The position numbers and the translations under genes are program-made. 34,694 bases of DNA. It comes from Deltaproteobacteria bacterium (GTDB lineage: Bacteria; Bdellovibrionota_B; Oligoflexia; Oligoflexales; Bog-1112). Under the pieces are notes generated by a model. That model saw only the letters and a list, made by a program, of their open reading frames with translations. It was not told the DNA's origin and ran no database searches. Numbering within the stretch: the first letter of the stretch is position 1; each line of letters starts with the position of its first letter. Shown here piece after piece: positions 16,581-25,117 of this stretch. Location: assembly GCA_016186945.1 (NCBI GenBank), contig JACPKR010000062.1, positions 1-34,694 of the forward strand. The letters run 5' to 3'.

Positions 16581-16724
16581 GTAATGCGTAAGCCACTTGG
16601 GGCAAATAGGGAGAGGGGGGTTTGGGGGGGCGAGTGAAGCGTCGCCTCCCCCGGATTTCATGGAGGAACCAGCTGCGCAGTTTCCTCCAAACCACCTCCT
16701 TGCCCCAAGTGGCTTACGCATTAC
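16581..16724 (-). repeat. Family A element, full copy A2 (144 bp, 25-bp arms)
   Basis: An inverted copy of A1. Perfect arms lie at 16581-16605 and 16700-16724 (GTAATGCGTAAGCC... and its complement). They enclose the G/C hairpin and the signature hairpin with loop ACTGCGCAGCTGG on the minus strand (16669-16681). It sits between divergent rplS and mqnC, ending 14 bp before the mqnC ATG. Its plus-strand frame is open from about 16622 and runs without a stop into mqnC. Confidence 0.9.
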
Positions 16725-16738
16725 AGAGAGGAGCACGC

Positions 16739-17869
16739 ATGTTACAAAGTATAGAACAGAAGATCGGGCAAACAACACCCATTAGCCGTGAGGAAGCACG
16801 CTGGCTTTATACTGAGTCGGAACTCCCCACCCTTTCTCGACTGTCCACCGCGGTCCGGAACCGCTACCACAGCCCCCACGAAGCCACTTACCTCATCATG
16901 GCAATCATCAACTACACAAATATCTGCGTCGCTGGATGTGATTACTGCGCTTTCTACCGTTTCCCCCACGAAGAGGGGGCCTATCTAAAGAGTTTCGACG
17001 AAGTCGTGGAGCGGGTGGAACGCCTTGTCAGCTTTGGTGGCACGCTCGTAGGTTTCAACGGTGGCTTCCATCCGAAGCTCAGCCTCCCTTACTATGCTGA
17101 GTTTTTTCGCATGATCCACAAGCGTTTTCCTGAACTTGGGTTCAAAGACATGACGGTCGCGGAATTTATGTTCGCATGCAAACTGTCGAAACTTTCCTAC
17201 GACGAAGGTGCGAAAGTATTGAAAGATGCTGGAACACGGTGGATCCCCGGCGGAGGAGCGGAAGTTCTGGACGAAGATTTTCGCAAAAGGCACAGCCCTG
17301 GGAAATATAAGGTCTCCGATTTTTTCTCCGCACAGAAAGCGATCTTGGAAGCAGGACTTGGTTCAACAGCAACCATGGTGATCGGCTTTGATGAAAGCCT
17401 GGAGGAGCGACTGTCTCACCTCGAAACTTTGCGCAAGTTTCAAGACGACACGGGGAGGAAACTTCCGAGCTTCCTTTGTTGGACTTACAAACCTTACAAC
17501 ACAAAGTTGGGGGGGAAGGAAATTTCAACCGAGGAATACCTCCGCTGGCTCGCTGTCAGCCGTATCTTCCTTCATAACTTTAAACACATCCGCACATCAG
17601 TGCTCACCAGAAACGAAGATGCGCTCCTGGGCTTGAAATACGGAGCCGACGACTTCGACCTCCCCTTGGAAGACGAGGTGACGGAAAAGGCTGGCGCCCA
17701 TATTTCCGAAGACTTCGATTCCCTCCTTGCCAGCGCAAGAAAACTAGGTTTCCATGTAAAGAAAAGAAAACCTTTCGAACCAACATATGGTATTTGGGAA
17801 AAAGAATTTGTGGAGAGTACCTTTTTTGAAAAAAAGTTCCCCTCCACGCCTCCCCCAAAAAAACTTTAA
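16739..17869 (+). CDS. mqnC: MqnC-like dehypoxanthine futalosine cyclase (radical SAM)
   Basis: Radical SAM enzyme of the futalosine menaquinone pathway, cyclising dehypoxanthine futalosine. The [4Fe-4S]-binding motif is C-VAG-C-DY-C (CxxxCxxC) in YTNICVAGCDYCAFYR. Further family segments are WIPGGGAEVLDEDFRKRHSPGK, TATMVIGFDES, LCWTYKPYNTKLGG and YGADDFD. The substitution of GFKDMTVAEF for the usual His/Ser-Pro loop marks a divergent member. ATG 16739 was chosen for GAGAGGAG upstream, although the frame is open back through repeat A2. The final 26 residues, from GIWEKEF, are encoded by family B copy B4, which also supplies the stop codon. The family C-terminus appears to end just before this. 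Confidence 0.88.
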   Translation: MLQSIEQKIGQTTPISREEARWLYTESELPTLSRLSTAVRNRYHSPHEATYLIMAIINYTNICVAGCDYCAFYRFPHEEGAYLKSFDEVVERVERLVSFGGTLVGFNGGFHPKLSLPYYAEFFRMIHKRFPELGFKDMTVAEFMFACKLSKLSYDEGAKVLKDAGTRWIPGGGAEVLDEDFRKRHSPGKYKVSDFFSAQKAILEAGLGSTATMVIGFDESLEERLSHLETLRKFQDDTGRKLPSFLCWTYKPYNTKLGGKEISTEEYLRWLAVSRIFLHNFKHIRTSVLTRNEDALLGLKYGADDFDLPLEDEVTEKAGAHISEDFDSLLASARKLGFHVKKRKPFEPTYGIWEKEFVESTFFEKKFPSTPPPKKL

Positions 17870-17948
17870 ATAGTGAAGTTTTTGAAAAGGGGGTTGGGGA
17901 AATAACTTTTTTCAAAAAGTTTGTCCCCAAATTAAATATCTTGAACCC
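17790..17948 (-). repeat. Family B element, full copy B4 (159 bp), forming the mqnC 3' end
   Basis: On the minus strand it runs from GGGTTCAAGATATTTAATTT to CCCAAATAC, exactly 159 bp, flanked by CTATA on one side and CATATG on the other. The first 80 bases on the plus strand are translated as the end of mqnC. The rest fills the gap before the methylmalonyl-CoA mutase ATG (17966). Its sense frame is open, as in the other copies. Confidence 0.92.
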
Positions 17949-17965
17949 TATAGGGCGATCCAATT

Positions 17966-20098
17966 ATGAAGACGTTTTGGCGCAGCGACTGGGAAAGCCT
18001 GGCAAAAGACGAACTGAGAAGAGAGGGGGCTGAAAGCCTTTCTCGTGAAAGTCAGGAGGGCATTCCCATCCAAGCGCTTTACAGTCAGGATGATTTGGAC
18101 GCGATTGGGTTCGTCGAGTCGTTCCCTGGATTGCCTCCCTACACAAGAGGCCCGCGCGCTTCGATGTACTTCAACCGACCCTGGACAATCCGTCAATATG
18201 CGGGCTTTTCCACGGCACGTGAGTCGAACACCTTCTACAGGCAGTGCCTGGCAGCCGGACAGAAAGGCTTGAGCGTTGCTTTCGATTTAGCCACGCACCG
18301 AGGATATGACTCGGACCACCCCCGCGTGCCAGGTGATGTTGGGAAGGCAGGGGTGGCAATCGATTCCGTTGAAGATATGAAGATTCTGTTCGACGGCATC
18401 CCGCTTGACAAGATGAGCGTCTCGATGACGATGAATGGGGCTGTCCTCCCCGTCCTTGCATCGTTCATCGTCGCAGCTGAAGAGCAGGGAGTGCCCCAGG
18501 AAAAACTAACAGGCACCATTCAAAACGACATTCTCAAAGAATACATGGTGCGAAACACCTATATTTTCCCACCTGAACCTTCCATGCGCATCGTTGCCGA
18601 CGTCATCGCCTACACCTCCCAGCACATGCGAAAGTTCAACAACATCAGCATCAGCGGCTATCATATGCAGGAAGCTGGCGCCGACTCAGCAATTGAACTT
18701 GCCTACACCATCGGAGACGGGATCGAATACGTCCGTCTGGTAACCGAACGTGGCCTGGACATCGATCACTTCGCACCCCGTCTATCATTTTTCTTTGGTA
18801 TAGGCATGAACTTCCTGATGGAGATAGCCAAGCTACGGGCGGCGCGCACGCTCTGGTATGAGAAAATGCAAGTCTTTCACCCCAAAGACCCACGTTCTTC
18901 CATCTTGCGCACCCATTGCCAGACATCCGGCTATTCGCTCGCTGAGCAAGACCCCTACAACAACGTCGTACGCACTACCATTGAAGCAATGGCAGCTGTC
19001 CTCGGTGGCACGCAGTCCCTACACACAAACGCGCTCGACGAAGCCCTGGCACTTCCATCAGAATTCTCTGCTCGCATAGCCCGCAACACTCAGCTCATTC
19101 TCATGGAGGAAAGCGACCTGAGCTTCTGCGTGGATCCCTTTGGTGGGAGCTACATGATGGAGACCCTCACCCGACAGCTGATCGACAAGGCGAAAATGCT
19201 CTTAAAGGAAATTGATGAAGCTGGGGGCATGACAAAGGCAATCCTTGCAGGAATCCCCAAACTTCACATTGAAGAAGCCGCTGCACGCAAACAGGCCAAG
19301 ATCGACAACGGCACCAACACCATTGTCGGAGTCAACAAATACACTGCCCCTACCGACAAAGCTCTTAAGATCCTTGACATCAACAACAAGGAAGTTCTCC
19401 AGGCTCAAAAAGCAAGCCTCGAGACCCTTCGCAGAACGCGCGATGAGAAGAAAGTTCAAAACGCGCTTATGCAACTCAGCGCCGGAGCCTCTGACCCCCA
19501 CGCTAACCTTTTGCAACTCACCATGGAAGCCATGCGCGCACGAGCGACCGTGGGAGAGGCAACAGAGGCACTGGTGAAAGTCTTTGGTCGCTATCAGGCT
19601 AGCAGCTATAGTGTCAAATCAGTGTATGGAAAGTTTATGAAAGACAACCCTCAGTTCAAGGAAGCCCACAGGAGAGTCGATGCGTTTAATCGTAAGCATG
19701 GGCGCCGACCCCGCATCCTGGTTGCAAAACTCGGTCAGGACGGGCACGACCGTGGAGCGAAGGTCATTGCCTCAGGACTTGCCGACCTCGGCTTCGATGT
19801 CGACATCGGACCCCTTTTTCAAATCCCGGAAGAAGCGGTCAGACAAGCGATCGAAAACGATGTCCACGTCATCGGTGTCTCGTCCCAGGCAGGAAGTCAC
19901 AAGACGCTTATTCCGCAACTCATAGACTGTCTCAAAAAGGAAGGAGCACACCAGATCAAAACCGTAGTCGGAGGTGTCATCCCTCCCCATGACTATGAAT
20001 TCCTGTTGTCTCAGGGAGTGGGAGCCATCTTTGGTCCGGGGACTCCCATTCCCGAGTGTGCCCTTGCTATTCTTAACCTTCTTGAAAACCAAACATGA
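17966..20098 (+). CDS. scpA: Methylmalonyl-CoA mutase, single-chain
   Basis: Adenosylcobalamin enzyme interconverting methylmalonyl-CoA and succinyl-CoA. The 710 residues match the single-chain Sbm/ScpA or large-subunit type. The N-terminal TIM barrel (about 40-540) includes [38 protein letters not shown] and the CoA-site segment [15 protein letters not shown]. The C-terminal B12 domain (about 570-705) has the base-off motif DGHDRGAK with the cobalt ligand His near residue 594, plus [12 protein letters not shown] and [10 protein letters not shown] weak AGGG lies about 10 nt before the ATG. meaB overlaps its stop by 4 bp. No epimerase or propionyl-CoA carboxylase is in the window, so the metabolic direction is unknown. 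Confidence 0.97.
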   Translation: MKTFWRSDWESLAKDELRREGAESLSRESQEGIPIQALYSQDDLDAIGFVESFPGLPPYTRGPRASMYFNRPWTIRQYAGFSTARESNTFYRQCLAAGQKGLSVAFDLATHRGYDSDHPRVPGDVGKAGVAIDSVEDMKILFDGIPLDKMSVSMTMNGAVLPVLASFIVAAEEQGVPQEKLTGTIQNDILKEYMVRNTYIFPPEPSMRIVADVIAYTSQHMRKFNNISISGYHMQEAGADSAIELAYTIGDGIEYVRLVTERGLDIDHFAPRLSFFFGIGMNFLMEIAKLRAARTLWYEKMQVFHPKDPRSSILRTHCQTSGYSLAEQDPYNNVVRTTIEAMAAVLGGTQSLHTNALDEALALPSEFSARIARNTQLILMEESDLSFCVDPFGGSYMMETLTRQLIDKAKMLLKEIDEAGGMTKAILAGIPKLHIEEAAARKQAKIDNGTNTIVGVNKYTAPTDKALKILDINNKEVLQAQKASLETLRRTRDEKKVQNALMQLSAGASDPHANLLQLTMEAMRARATVGEATEALVKVFGRYQASSYSVKSVYGKFMKDNPQFKEAHRRVDAFNRKHGRRPRILVAKLGQDGHDRGAKVIASGLADLGFDVDIGPLFQIPEEAVRQAIENDVHVIGVSSQAGSHKTLIPQLIDCLKKEGAHQIKTVVGGVIPPHDYEFLLSQGVGAIFGPGTPIPECALAILNLLENQT

Positions 20099-21063
20099 TG
20101 GATATTCAAACTCTCGCCCAACAAATCCTTGCCTCCGACAGGAAGGCTCTGGCACAGGCAATTACGCTGATAGAAAGCTCTCTCCCCATCCACAGGCTTA
20201 AAGCCGAGGAGCTTCTAGGCGTCCTGCCCCACTCACAAGACACCGTACGCATCGGCATTAGTGGCATCCCCGGGGTGGGGAAAAGTACATTCATCTCTCA
20301 ATTGGGAAGCTGGCTCCTTAGCAAGAAAAAGGCGAGAAAAATCGCGGTCCTCACCGTCGATCCGTCCTCTCCCCTCGAAGGGGGCAGCATTCTTGCGGAC
20401 AAGCTCCGTATGCAGGAACTTGCGCGACACCCGGACGTCTTCATACGTCCTTCCCCTAACTTGGGGACATTGGGCGGCCTAGCTCGCGGGACAAGGGAAA
20501 GCATCCAAGTTCTGGAAGCAGCAGGTTTCGAGACTATCTTCGTTGAAACCGTCGGGGTTGGACAAAGTGAGGTGCATGTCGCGTCACTGGTCGATGCGTT
20601 TGTGCTTCTGCAAATGCCTTCCACTGGGGACGAGTGGCAGACGCTCAAAAAGGGAATCCTCGAACTTGCCGACCTCATCGTTGTCAATAAAGCAGATGGC
20701 GAACTGAAGCAGGAAGCTTTAAGAATGAAAAAAATGCTGGAGCTTTCCTTCTCCTACCATGAGGAAGGCTTCCACCCAGCGGTACTTACATGCTCATCAC
20801 TTGAGAACGAGGGTGTAGGAAACATTGGGGAGCAAGTGGAACACTTCATCGCTCGACAAAAGAGTAACCATCAGTTCCTTGAACGGCGCAAAATGCAGAA
20901 CCAGTTTTGGTTTGAAGAGGAACTCGTGTGGTGCCTAAAAGAAGAAATGGGACACAACCCGCATGTGAAAAAACTCATTGACCCTCTTCGAAACAAGGTC
21001 CGAAAAGGATCGCTGGGTATCTCTGCTGCTGCACGACGAGCGGTTGAACTCCTGCTGCACTAA
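20095..21063 (+). CDS. meaB: MeaB-type GTPase chaperone of methylmalonyl-CoA mutase
   Basis: G3E-family GTPase that loads and protects the B12 cofactor of methylmalonyl-CoA mutase. The 322-residue protein has Walker [13 protein letters not shown] near residue 53, followed by [22 protein letters not shown], the switch [11 protein letters not shown] and the guanine motif VVNKADG. It starts within the mutase stop codon (ATGA), so expression is coupled, which strongly supports the partnership. The C-terminal helices carry the dimerisation region. It converges with the regulator gene after 22 bp. Confidence 0.96.
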   Translation: MMDIQTLAQQILASDRKALAQAITLIESSLPIHRLKAEELLGVLPHSQDTVRIGISGIPGVGKSTFISQLGSWLLSKKKARKIAVLTVDPSSPLEGGSILADKLRMQELARHPDVFIRPSPNLGTLGGLARGTRESIQVLEAAGFETIFVETVGVGQSEVHVASLVDAFVLLQMPSTGDEWQTLKKGILELADLIVVNKADGELKQEALRMKKMLELSFSYHEEGFHPAVLTCSSLENEGVGNIGEQVEHFIARQKSNHQFLERRKMQNQFWFEEELVWCLKEEMGHNPHVKKLIDPLRNKVRKGSLGISAAARRAVELLLH

Positions 21064-21085
21064 ATCCGACATGACAGTGAACAGT

Positions 21086-21748
21086 TTACCTTAGGACGTA
21101 GCCCCCACCGTAGATACCTTCGATGGAAAGAGGAGAGTGCAGGAGTTTTTTACGTAAGCGTGAAATATGGCAATCAATGGTACGGGGAGAAACTTTCGTG
21201 TTGTCCCAGATGACGGACATGATATCTGAGCGGCTGAACGGCTTTCCTGCTGACTGCAAGAAGAGACGAAGAAGTTTAGCCTCCTTAAGCGAAAGGGGAA
21301 TGGGTTCAGTATCGCTTTCAAGTGAGCACTCCAAGGTCTCCATATTGAGTTTTAGACCGCTGTGTCGAATTACATTTGCAGTGTTGGCAAGCAAGTGCGA
21401 GAGCTTCTTCAGGAAGCGGTTGAGTTCGAAGTGCGGTTCTTCGGAATGAAGGGTATAGACTTTCTCGGAAAGGCTGGGACCTTGGCAAGCCGGGTCTTTC
21501 CCCTTCTCGTCTATGAGAACCCTGAACGCATCGGGAAATGGGGACCATGAGTCATTGCAGAATTTTCCCAGCTCACTTTTTCCCCCTCTGAAAATCAGGA
21601 TTCGGGGGAAATTCACCTTCTCCGCCTTCGCTAGAGAGTGAAACGAGGAAAGTGAAGCGAAAAGGCGAACAGCAAAGTTTCCCGCTAGGGCTTCGAAAAG
21701 CGGACTTTTTCCGCAAGTCAGATTTTCAATTAGCCAAACGACGCTCAA
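21086..21748 (-). CDS. OmpR-like winged-helix regulator with degenerate receiver
   Basis: A 220-residue protein with a C-terminal DNA-binding domain of the OmpR/PhoB type (about 145-220). The domain includes LSLKEAKLLRLFLQSAGKPFSR, VSPRTIDCHISRLRKKL and the closing GIYGGGYVLR. The first 120 residues have receiver length and pattern but lack the acidic pair and phospho-acceptor Asp. The strand that should end in Asp reads PRILIFRGG, with Arg54 there. It is probably phosphorylation-independent or bound by another signal. The start is TTG 21748 with AAGGGAAG upstream; no ATG allows the receiver-like part. No sensor kinase is adjacent. Confidence 0.82.
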   Translation of the reverse strand: MSVVWLIENLTCGKSPLFEALAGNFAVRLFASLSSFHSLAKAEKVNFPRILIFRGGKSELGKFCNDSWSPFPDAFRVLIDEKGKDPACQGPSLSEKVYTLHSEEPHFELNRFLKKLSHLLANTANVIRHSGLKLNMETLECSLESDTEPIPLSLKEAKLLRLFLQSAGKPFSRSDIMSVIWDNTKVSPRTIDCHISRLRKKLLHSPLSIEGIYGGGYVLR

Positions 21749-21830
21749 AGGCTTCCCTTACTGCTATCCCTTTTCTCAGGATAGAAGGTCTCTGTAAGGT
21801 CACCAATCGTCAAAAATTTCCCCCTTGTAA

Positions 21831-21894
21831 TGCCTTGGGGCAATGCCTTGGGGCAAGGAGGTGGTTTGGAGGAAACTGCGCAGCTGGTTCCTCC
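21831..21894 (+). repeat. Family A fragment A4 at the 3' end of the cation transporter
   Basis: A direct tandem duplication of TGCCTTGGGGCAA (21831-21843 and 21844-21856) replaces the long arm. The signature hairpin follows: TTGGAGGAA, loop ACTGCGCAGCTGG (21875-21887), TTCCTCC. It ends 5 bp from the stop codon of the cation diffusion facilitator gene. The second arm and G/C hairpin are missing. Confidence 0.82.
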
Positions 21895-21899
21895 ATGAC

Positions 21900-22859
21900 T
21901 TAGGCATCACTTCGGGGGATGGTGTAGGAAGGATCCCAGTAACGTTGGTCGGGTTCACTTTCGGGATCGAGGTGGATGAGGATATCGGTACGCGGAATCG
22001 CCCTTCTAATCGCACGATCAACTTTGTCCGCAATGGCATGTGCTTCTTTGATCCCCAAATCATCCGCGACTTTCAAATGAAAATCGACAAACAAATAAGG
22101 GCCAAACTGTCGGGATCGCAACAAGTGCAAGCCCCTGATACGCTTGTCAACCGACATCGCGATATTGACAACTTCCTGCTGTAGGGATTGGGGAGCCTCA
22201 TTGTGAACGATGTCACGGAAGGTCTTGTACAAAATGGGGTAGGCTGCCCTAGCCAGGAAAAATGCGGAGACACACCCCAACACAGCATCGAGATACCAAA
22301 GGTTCGTCACATAAACGAGAAAAACACCGAGCGCACTTGCAGCGTTGGCGTAAGCATCGCCCGAATAGTGAGCATGATCGGCAATAAGCGACAGAGAACG
22401 CTCCTTTTTCTCCTCCATCTTGCGAATCTGGGCTTTTAAATAGAGATGAATCAAAAACCCACCTAGAGCGGAAACAGCCAAAACACCTACACCAAGGGGA
22501 AGCGTGGAATGTACAATGTACGTTACGTCAGCCTCGAACCACTTTCGCACGGACTCGATAAAAAGACTGGCAGCAAAAAAAGTAATGACCATCCCCTGTA
22601 TCAAACTGCCTACCACCTCAAATCCACCATGGCCAAAAGGGTGTTCTTTGTCCGCATCTTCCAACGACTTCTTGTTGATGAACAAATTGACAAGGGTGGA
22701 AAAAACATCGGCAGCAGAGTCCAAAAGGCTCGCCAGAATAAGCACCGAGCCTGTGAGAATATAGGCACCTAGCTTTAGCAGCATTAGGCCGCAACTCATC
22801 CACGCAGCAATTTTTAATGCTTTCTGAGCCGAATTTTGATTGGACCTCAACTTAGCCAT
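21900..22859 (-). CDS. Cation diffusion facilitator (FieF-like metal efflux)
   Basis: Inner-membrane proton/metal antiporter of 319 residues. A transmembrane domain of about six helices spans residues 15-205, followed by a cytosolic metal-binding domain. Helix 2 carries LLDSAADVFST, and helix 5 carries DHAHYSGDAYANAAS with the His/Asp pair of the transport site. The C-terminal domain contains RSRQFGPYLFVDFHLKVADDLGIKEAHAIADKV and DILIHLDPE. It starts inside the end of the prenyltransferase gene (13-bp overlap), implying coupled translation. The metal (Zn, Fe or Cd) cannot be fixed from sequence. Confidence 0.93.
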   Translation of the reverse strand: MAKLRSNQNSAQKALKIAAWMSCGLMLLKLGAYILTGSVLILASLLDSAADVFSTLVNLFINKKSLEDADKEHPFGHGGFEVVGSLIQGMVITFFAASLFIESVRKWFEADVTYIVHSTLPLGVGVLAVSALGGFLIHLYLKAQIRKMEEKKERSLSLIADHAHYSGDAYANAASALGVFLVYVTNLWYLDAVLGCVSAFFLARAAYPILYKTFRDIVHNEAPQSLQQEVVNIAMSVDKRIRGLHLLRSRQFGPYLFVDFHLKVADDLGIKEAHAIADKVDRAIRRAIPRTDILIHLDPESEPDQRYWDPSYTIPRSDA

Positions 22860-23740
22860 GCATCCAACTGTGTAAAAATATAGAAGATGACACCGACCCA
22901 GGCGTTTATCGAAAAGAAAGCTGCATTAATGTTTTTCGAAACCGCACCCTCTCGGGAGTCCCCGACCAGGACTTGTTCCCTTACCAGGATAAGGGTAATC
23001 AGCAAAAGCCCTGTGTAATATAATAAACCGGTTTCCGTTCTAACCCCTAATACGGTCAGACATACTAGCATCATGAGAAACGATAAACGGCTAATCATAA
23101 GCGAGTGTTTAACTCCAAATCGTGCGGGAAAACTTTTCAACCCAAGAGAACGATCAAACTCCTGATCTTGTAAAGCATAAATAATATCAAACCCACCCGT
23201 CCATAACATGATGGCAAGCCCCAGAAGCAGAAGATCCTCCTCAATCTTCCCGCTAATTGCCACACTGGCGGCAAGCGGGCTTAAACCCAAGCAGAAGCCT
23301 AAATACCAGTGGGTGAGCCAGCTTAGCTTTTTCATAAAAGGATAGAAGCCCAGTATACATAGAATAAAGGGACTGAGGACCCCCGCGAGCGGATTGAGTT
23401 GGAAGGCAAAAAAGCAGAATAGCAAGCCAAAGCAAAGGGACCAAGCAAGGGAACTCTGGGGCGACAAACGACCGCTCGGGATCATGCGGGCAGACGTCCT
23501 CGGGTTTTTAGCATCTCCCTCCCTATCGAGGTAGCGATTCAAGCCCATCGCATAGCTGCGCGCGCTGATCATACACAAAATGATCCAGACTAGCTTCCAC
23601 CATGGCCCCTCAAATTGCAGGAAAACAAGGGAGGCCATGACAAAGGGTAAGGCAAATATGCTGTGGCTTAGTTTTATGTCCCCGGCAAAAAGTTTCAGGG
23701 TCTGCCATTTCAGATGGCCTAAGTGTTCTATTCTTTTCAT
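22847..23740 (-). CDS. mqnP: UbiA-family prenyltransferase, MqnP-like
   Basis: Inner-membrane prenyltransferase of 297 residues with eight to nine hydrophobic segments. The first Asp-rich motif is NRYLDREGDAKNPRTSARMIPSGRLS, which closely follows the pattern of menaquinone-specific MqnP. The second is DIIYALQDQEFDRSLGLKS. Given mqnC in the same window, attachment of a polyprenyl tail to the futalosine-route naphthoate is the likely role. UbiA-type 4-hydroxybenzoate octaprenyltransferase is the alternative. AAGGGG lies about 7 nt before the ATG. It overlaps the downstream cation transporter by 13 bp and is divergent from the small lipoprotein gene. Confidence 0.9.
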   Translation of the reverse strand: MKRIEHLGHLKWQTLKLFAGDIKLSHSIFALPFVMASLVFLQFEGPWWKLVWIILCMISARSYAMGLNRYLDREGDAKNPRTSARMIPSGRLSPQSSLAWSLCFGLLFCFFAFQLNPLAGVLSPFILCILGFYPFMKKLSWLTHWYLGFCLGLSPLAASVAISGKIEEDLLLLGLAIMLWTGGFDIIYALQDQEFDRSLGLKSFPARFGVKHSLMISRLSFLMMLVCLTVLGVRTETGLLYYTGLLLITLILVREQVLVGDSREGAVSKNINAAFFSINAWVGVIFYIFTQLDAWLS

Positions 23741-23842
23741 GAAATGCCCCTTACTTACACTTTTGGCAATATATTCTTGCTAAAGGTTCCAACTTTGCTG
23801 TCGAAACCCAGATAGAGTTGGACAAAAACCAAAAGGTTTCAT

Positions 23843-24163
23843 ATGAGGTTCTTGCTTTCAACGACTTTTTTCGCGCTCCTCCTTTCAGGCTGCCAGATGC
23901 TTTTTGGTACCCGGAAAATTACGGGAGAAGGTCTAGTCGTCCCCTTCATCAAAAACACACCGAACGAATGTTACTTTCTGGATGAATTTATGCCCGCGCC
24001 GAATAACATGGTCACGGGTCGCTCAGGGGCACTGAATTTGCGCTACTACACCTACAACGCCGCGACCTACAAAGACTGGCAAGACCTGCAAATCATCCTC
24101 TCCTTTTACTCCATGGACAATCGTTGCTGGTCGCTCTACGAAGAATATTATATTGTGGAATAA
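23843..24163 (+). CDS. Small putative lipoprotein
   Basis: A 106-residue protein with a lipoprotein signal: MRFLLSTTFFALLLSGC, the lipobox LLSGC placing lipidation at Cys17. The mature part is short, rich in Tyr and Trp, and contains two further Cys (ECYF and NRCW) that could form a disulfide. AAAGG lies before the ATG. Its TAA overlaps the ATG of the TPR gene by one base (TAATG), so the two are translated together and probably act together at the envelope. No known family recognised. Confidence 0.75.
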   Translation: MRFLLSTTFFALLLSGCQMLFGTRKITGEGLVVPFIKNTPNECYFLDEFMPAPNNMVTGRSGALNLRYYTYNAATYKDWQDLQIILSFYSMDNRCWSLYEEYYIVE

Positions 24164-25086
24164 TGAAATACCTTGCTCTTTGTTTCATTCTTCACGCCTG
24201 CGTCACGACGCAAGATACCGTTTTTCTCGAAGAGGGCAATACACTCGCCTTGAAAGGTTTGTATCGAGAAGCCATCTCAAGCTATCGCAAAAGTCTATCA
24301 AAAAACCCCGATAAGCTCCTGGCTCATAATCGCCTAGGCACCTTACTTCTCAAAGTAGGAAACTACCCTGGTGCGATCGCCCACCTCGACCGGTCACTTC
24401 CTTACTTTAAAGACCACTTCGAAACCAACTTTTTTTTGGGGGAAGCCCATCGCATCACAGACGATCATGCAAAAGCGATCTTCTATTACGAACAGGCAGA
24501 CCGGATAAAGAGAAACGACTATCGAGTGCTGCGCGCGCTGGCTTGGACCTTCTTTGAAATAAAGTACTTCAGCAAAGCACTCGAACTTGCCGAATCAGCA
24601 TATTCCCACAACCCAAAAGATGAACAGACAGCCATTGTTCTCCTCAGGACGCAAATCAAGCTTAAGAAACTTAGCGACGCTCAAACCCTCATCAAGACGT
24701 TTGACTGGTCGCAGGAAAATACTCCCACGGTGCAAAGCGTGCAGGGCGACTTCTTCCTTGAGATGGGGGACATTGCCCAGGCTGCACTCATGTATAAAAA
24801 AGCACTCCAGACAAAACCCCTCCTAGCGAGTGCTCTTCTCGGCTTGGGTACCTGCTACTTGCGCCAGGCAAATTTCCAGCAAGCCATTCGCTACCTTGAG
24901 CAAGGCCAGCGACTACGCCCGAACAACGCCTACACATACCTTCAGCTGGGGAAAGCCTACGAGCAGCTCCAGTCTCCTAAAGCTCGGAACTCCTACCAAA
25001 CCTTTCTCGAAAAAGCTTCAGCAGACCCCGAGTATCTAAGCCTGCTCCCAGCCGTACAACAGAAGATAGCCACCTGGAGAGACTAG
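24163..25086 (+). CDS. TPR-repeat putative lipoprotein
   Basis: A 307-residue protein with a short signal MKYLALCFILHAC whose LHAC resembles a lipobox (Cys13). About seven to eight tetratricopeptide repeats fill the rest, for example LYREAISSYRKSLSKNPD, NYPGAIAHLDRSLPYF, DIAQAALMYKKALQTKP and NFQQAIRYLEQGQRLRPNN. TPR arrays are protein-interaction scaffolds. The start at ATG 24163 overlaps the upstream stop (TAATG) and gives a clear signal sequence. It converges on the large exported protein gene. The partner and role are unknown. Confidence 0.85.
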   Translation: MKYLALCFILHACVTTQDTVFLEEGNTLALKGLYREAISSYRKSLSKNPDKLLAHNRLGTLLLKVGNYPGAIAHLDRSLPYFKDHFETNFFLGEAHRITDDHAKAIFYYEQADRIKRNDYRVLRALAWTFFEIKYFSKALELAESAYSHNPKDEQTAIVLLRTQIKLKKLSDAQTLIKTFDWSQENTPTVQSVQGDFFLEMGDIAQAALMYKKALQTKPLLASALLGLGTCYLRQANFQQAIRYLEQGQRLRPNNAYTYLQLGKAYEQLQSPKARNSYQTFLEKASADPEYLSLLPAVQQKIATWRD

Positions 25087-25117
25087 GATCAACGCGCTCT
25101 AAGCGAAGGAAATGAAT

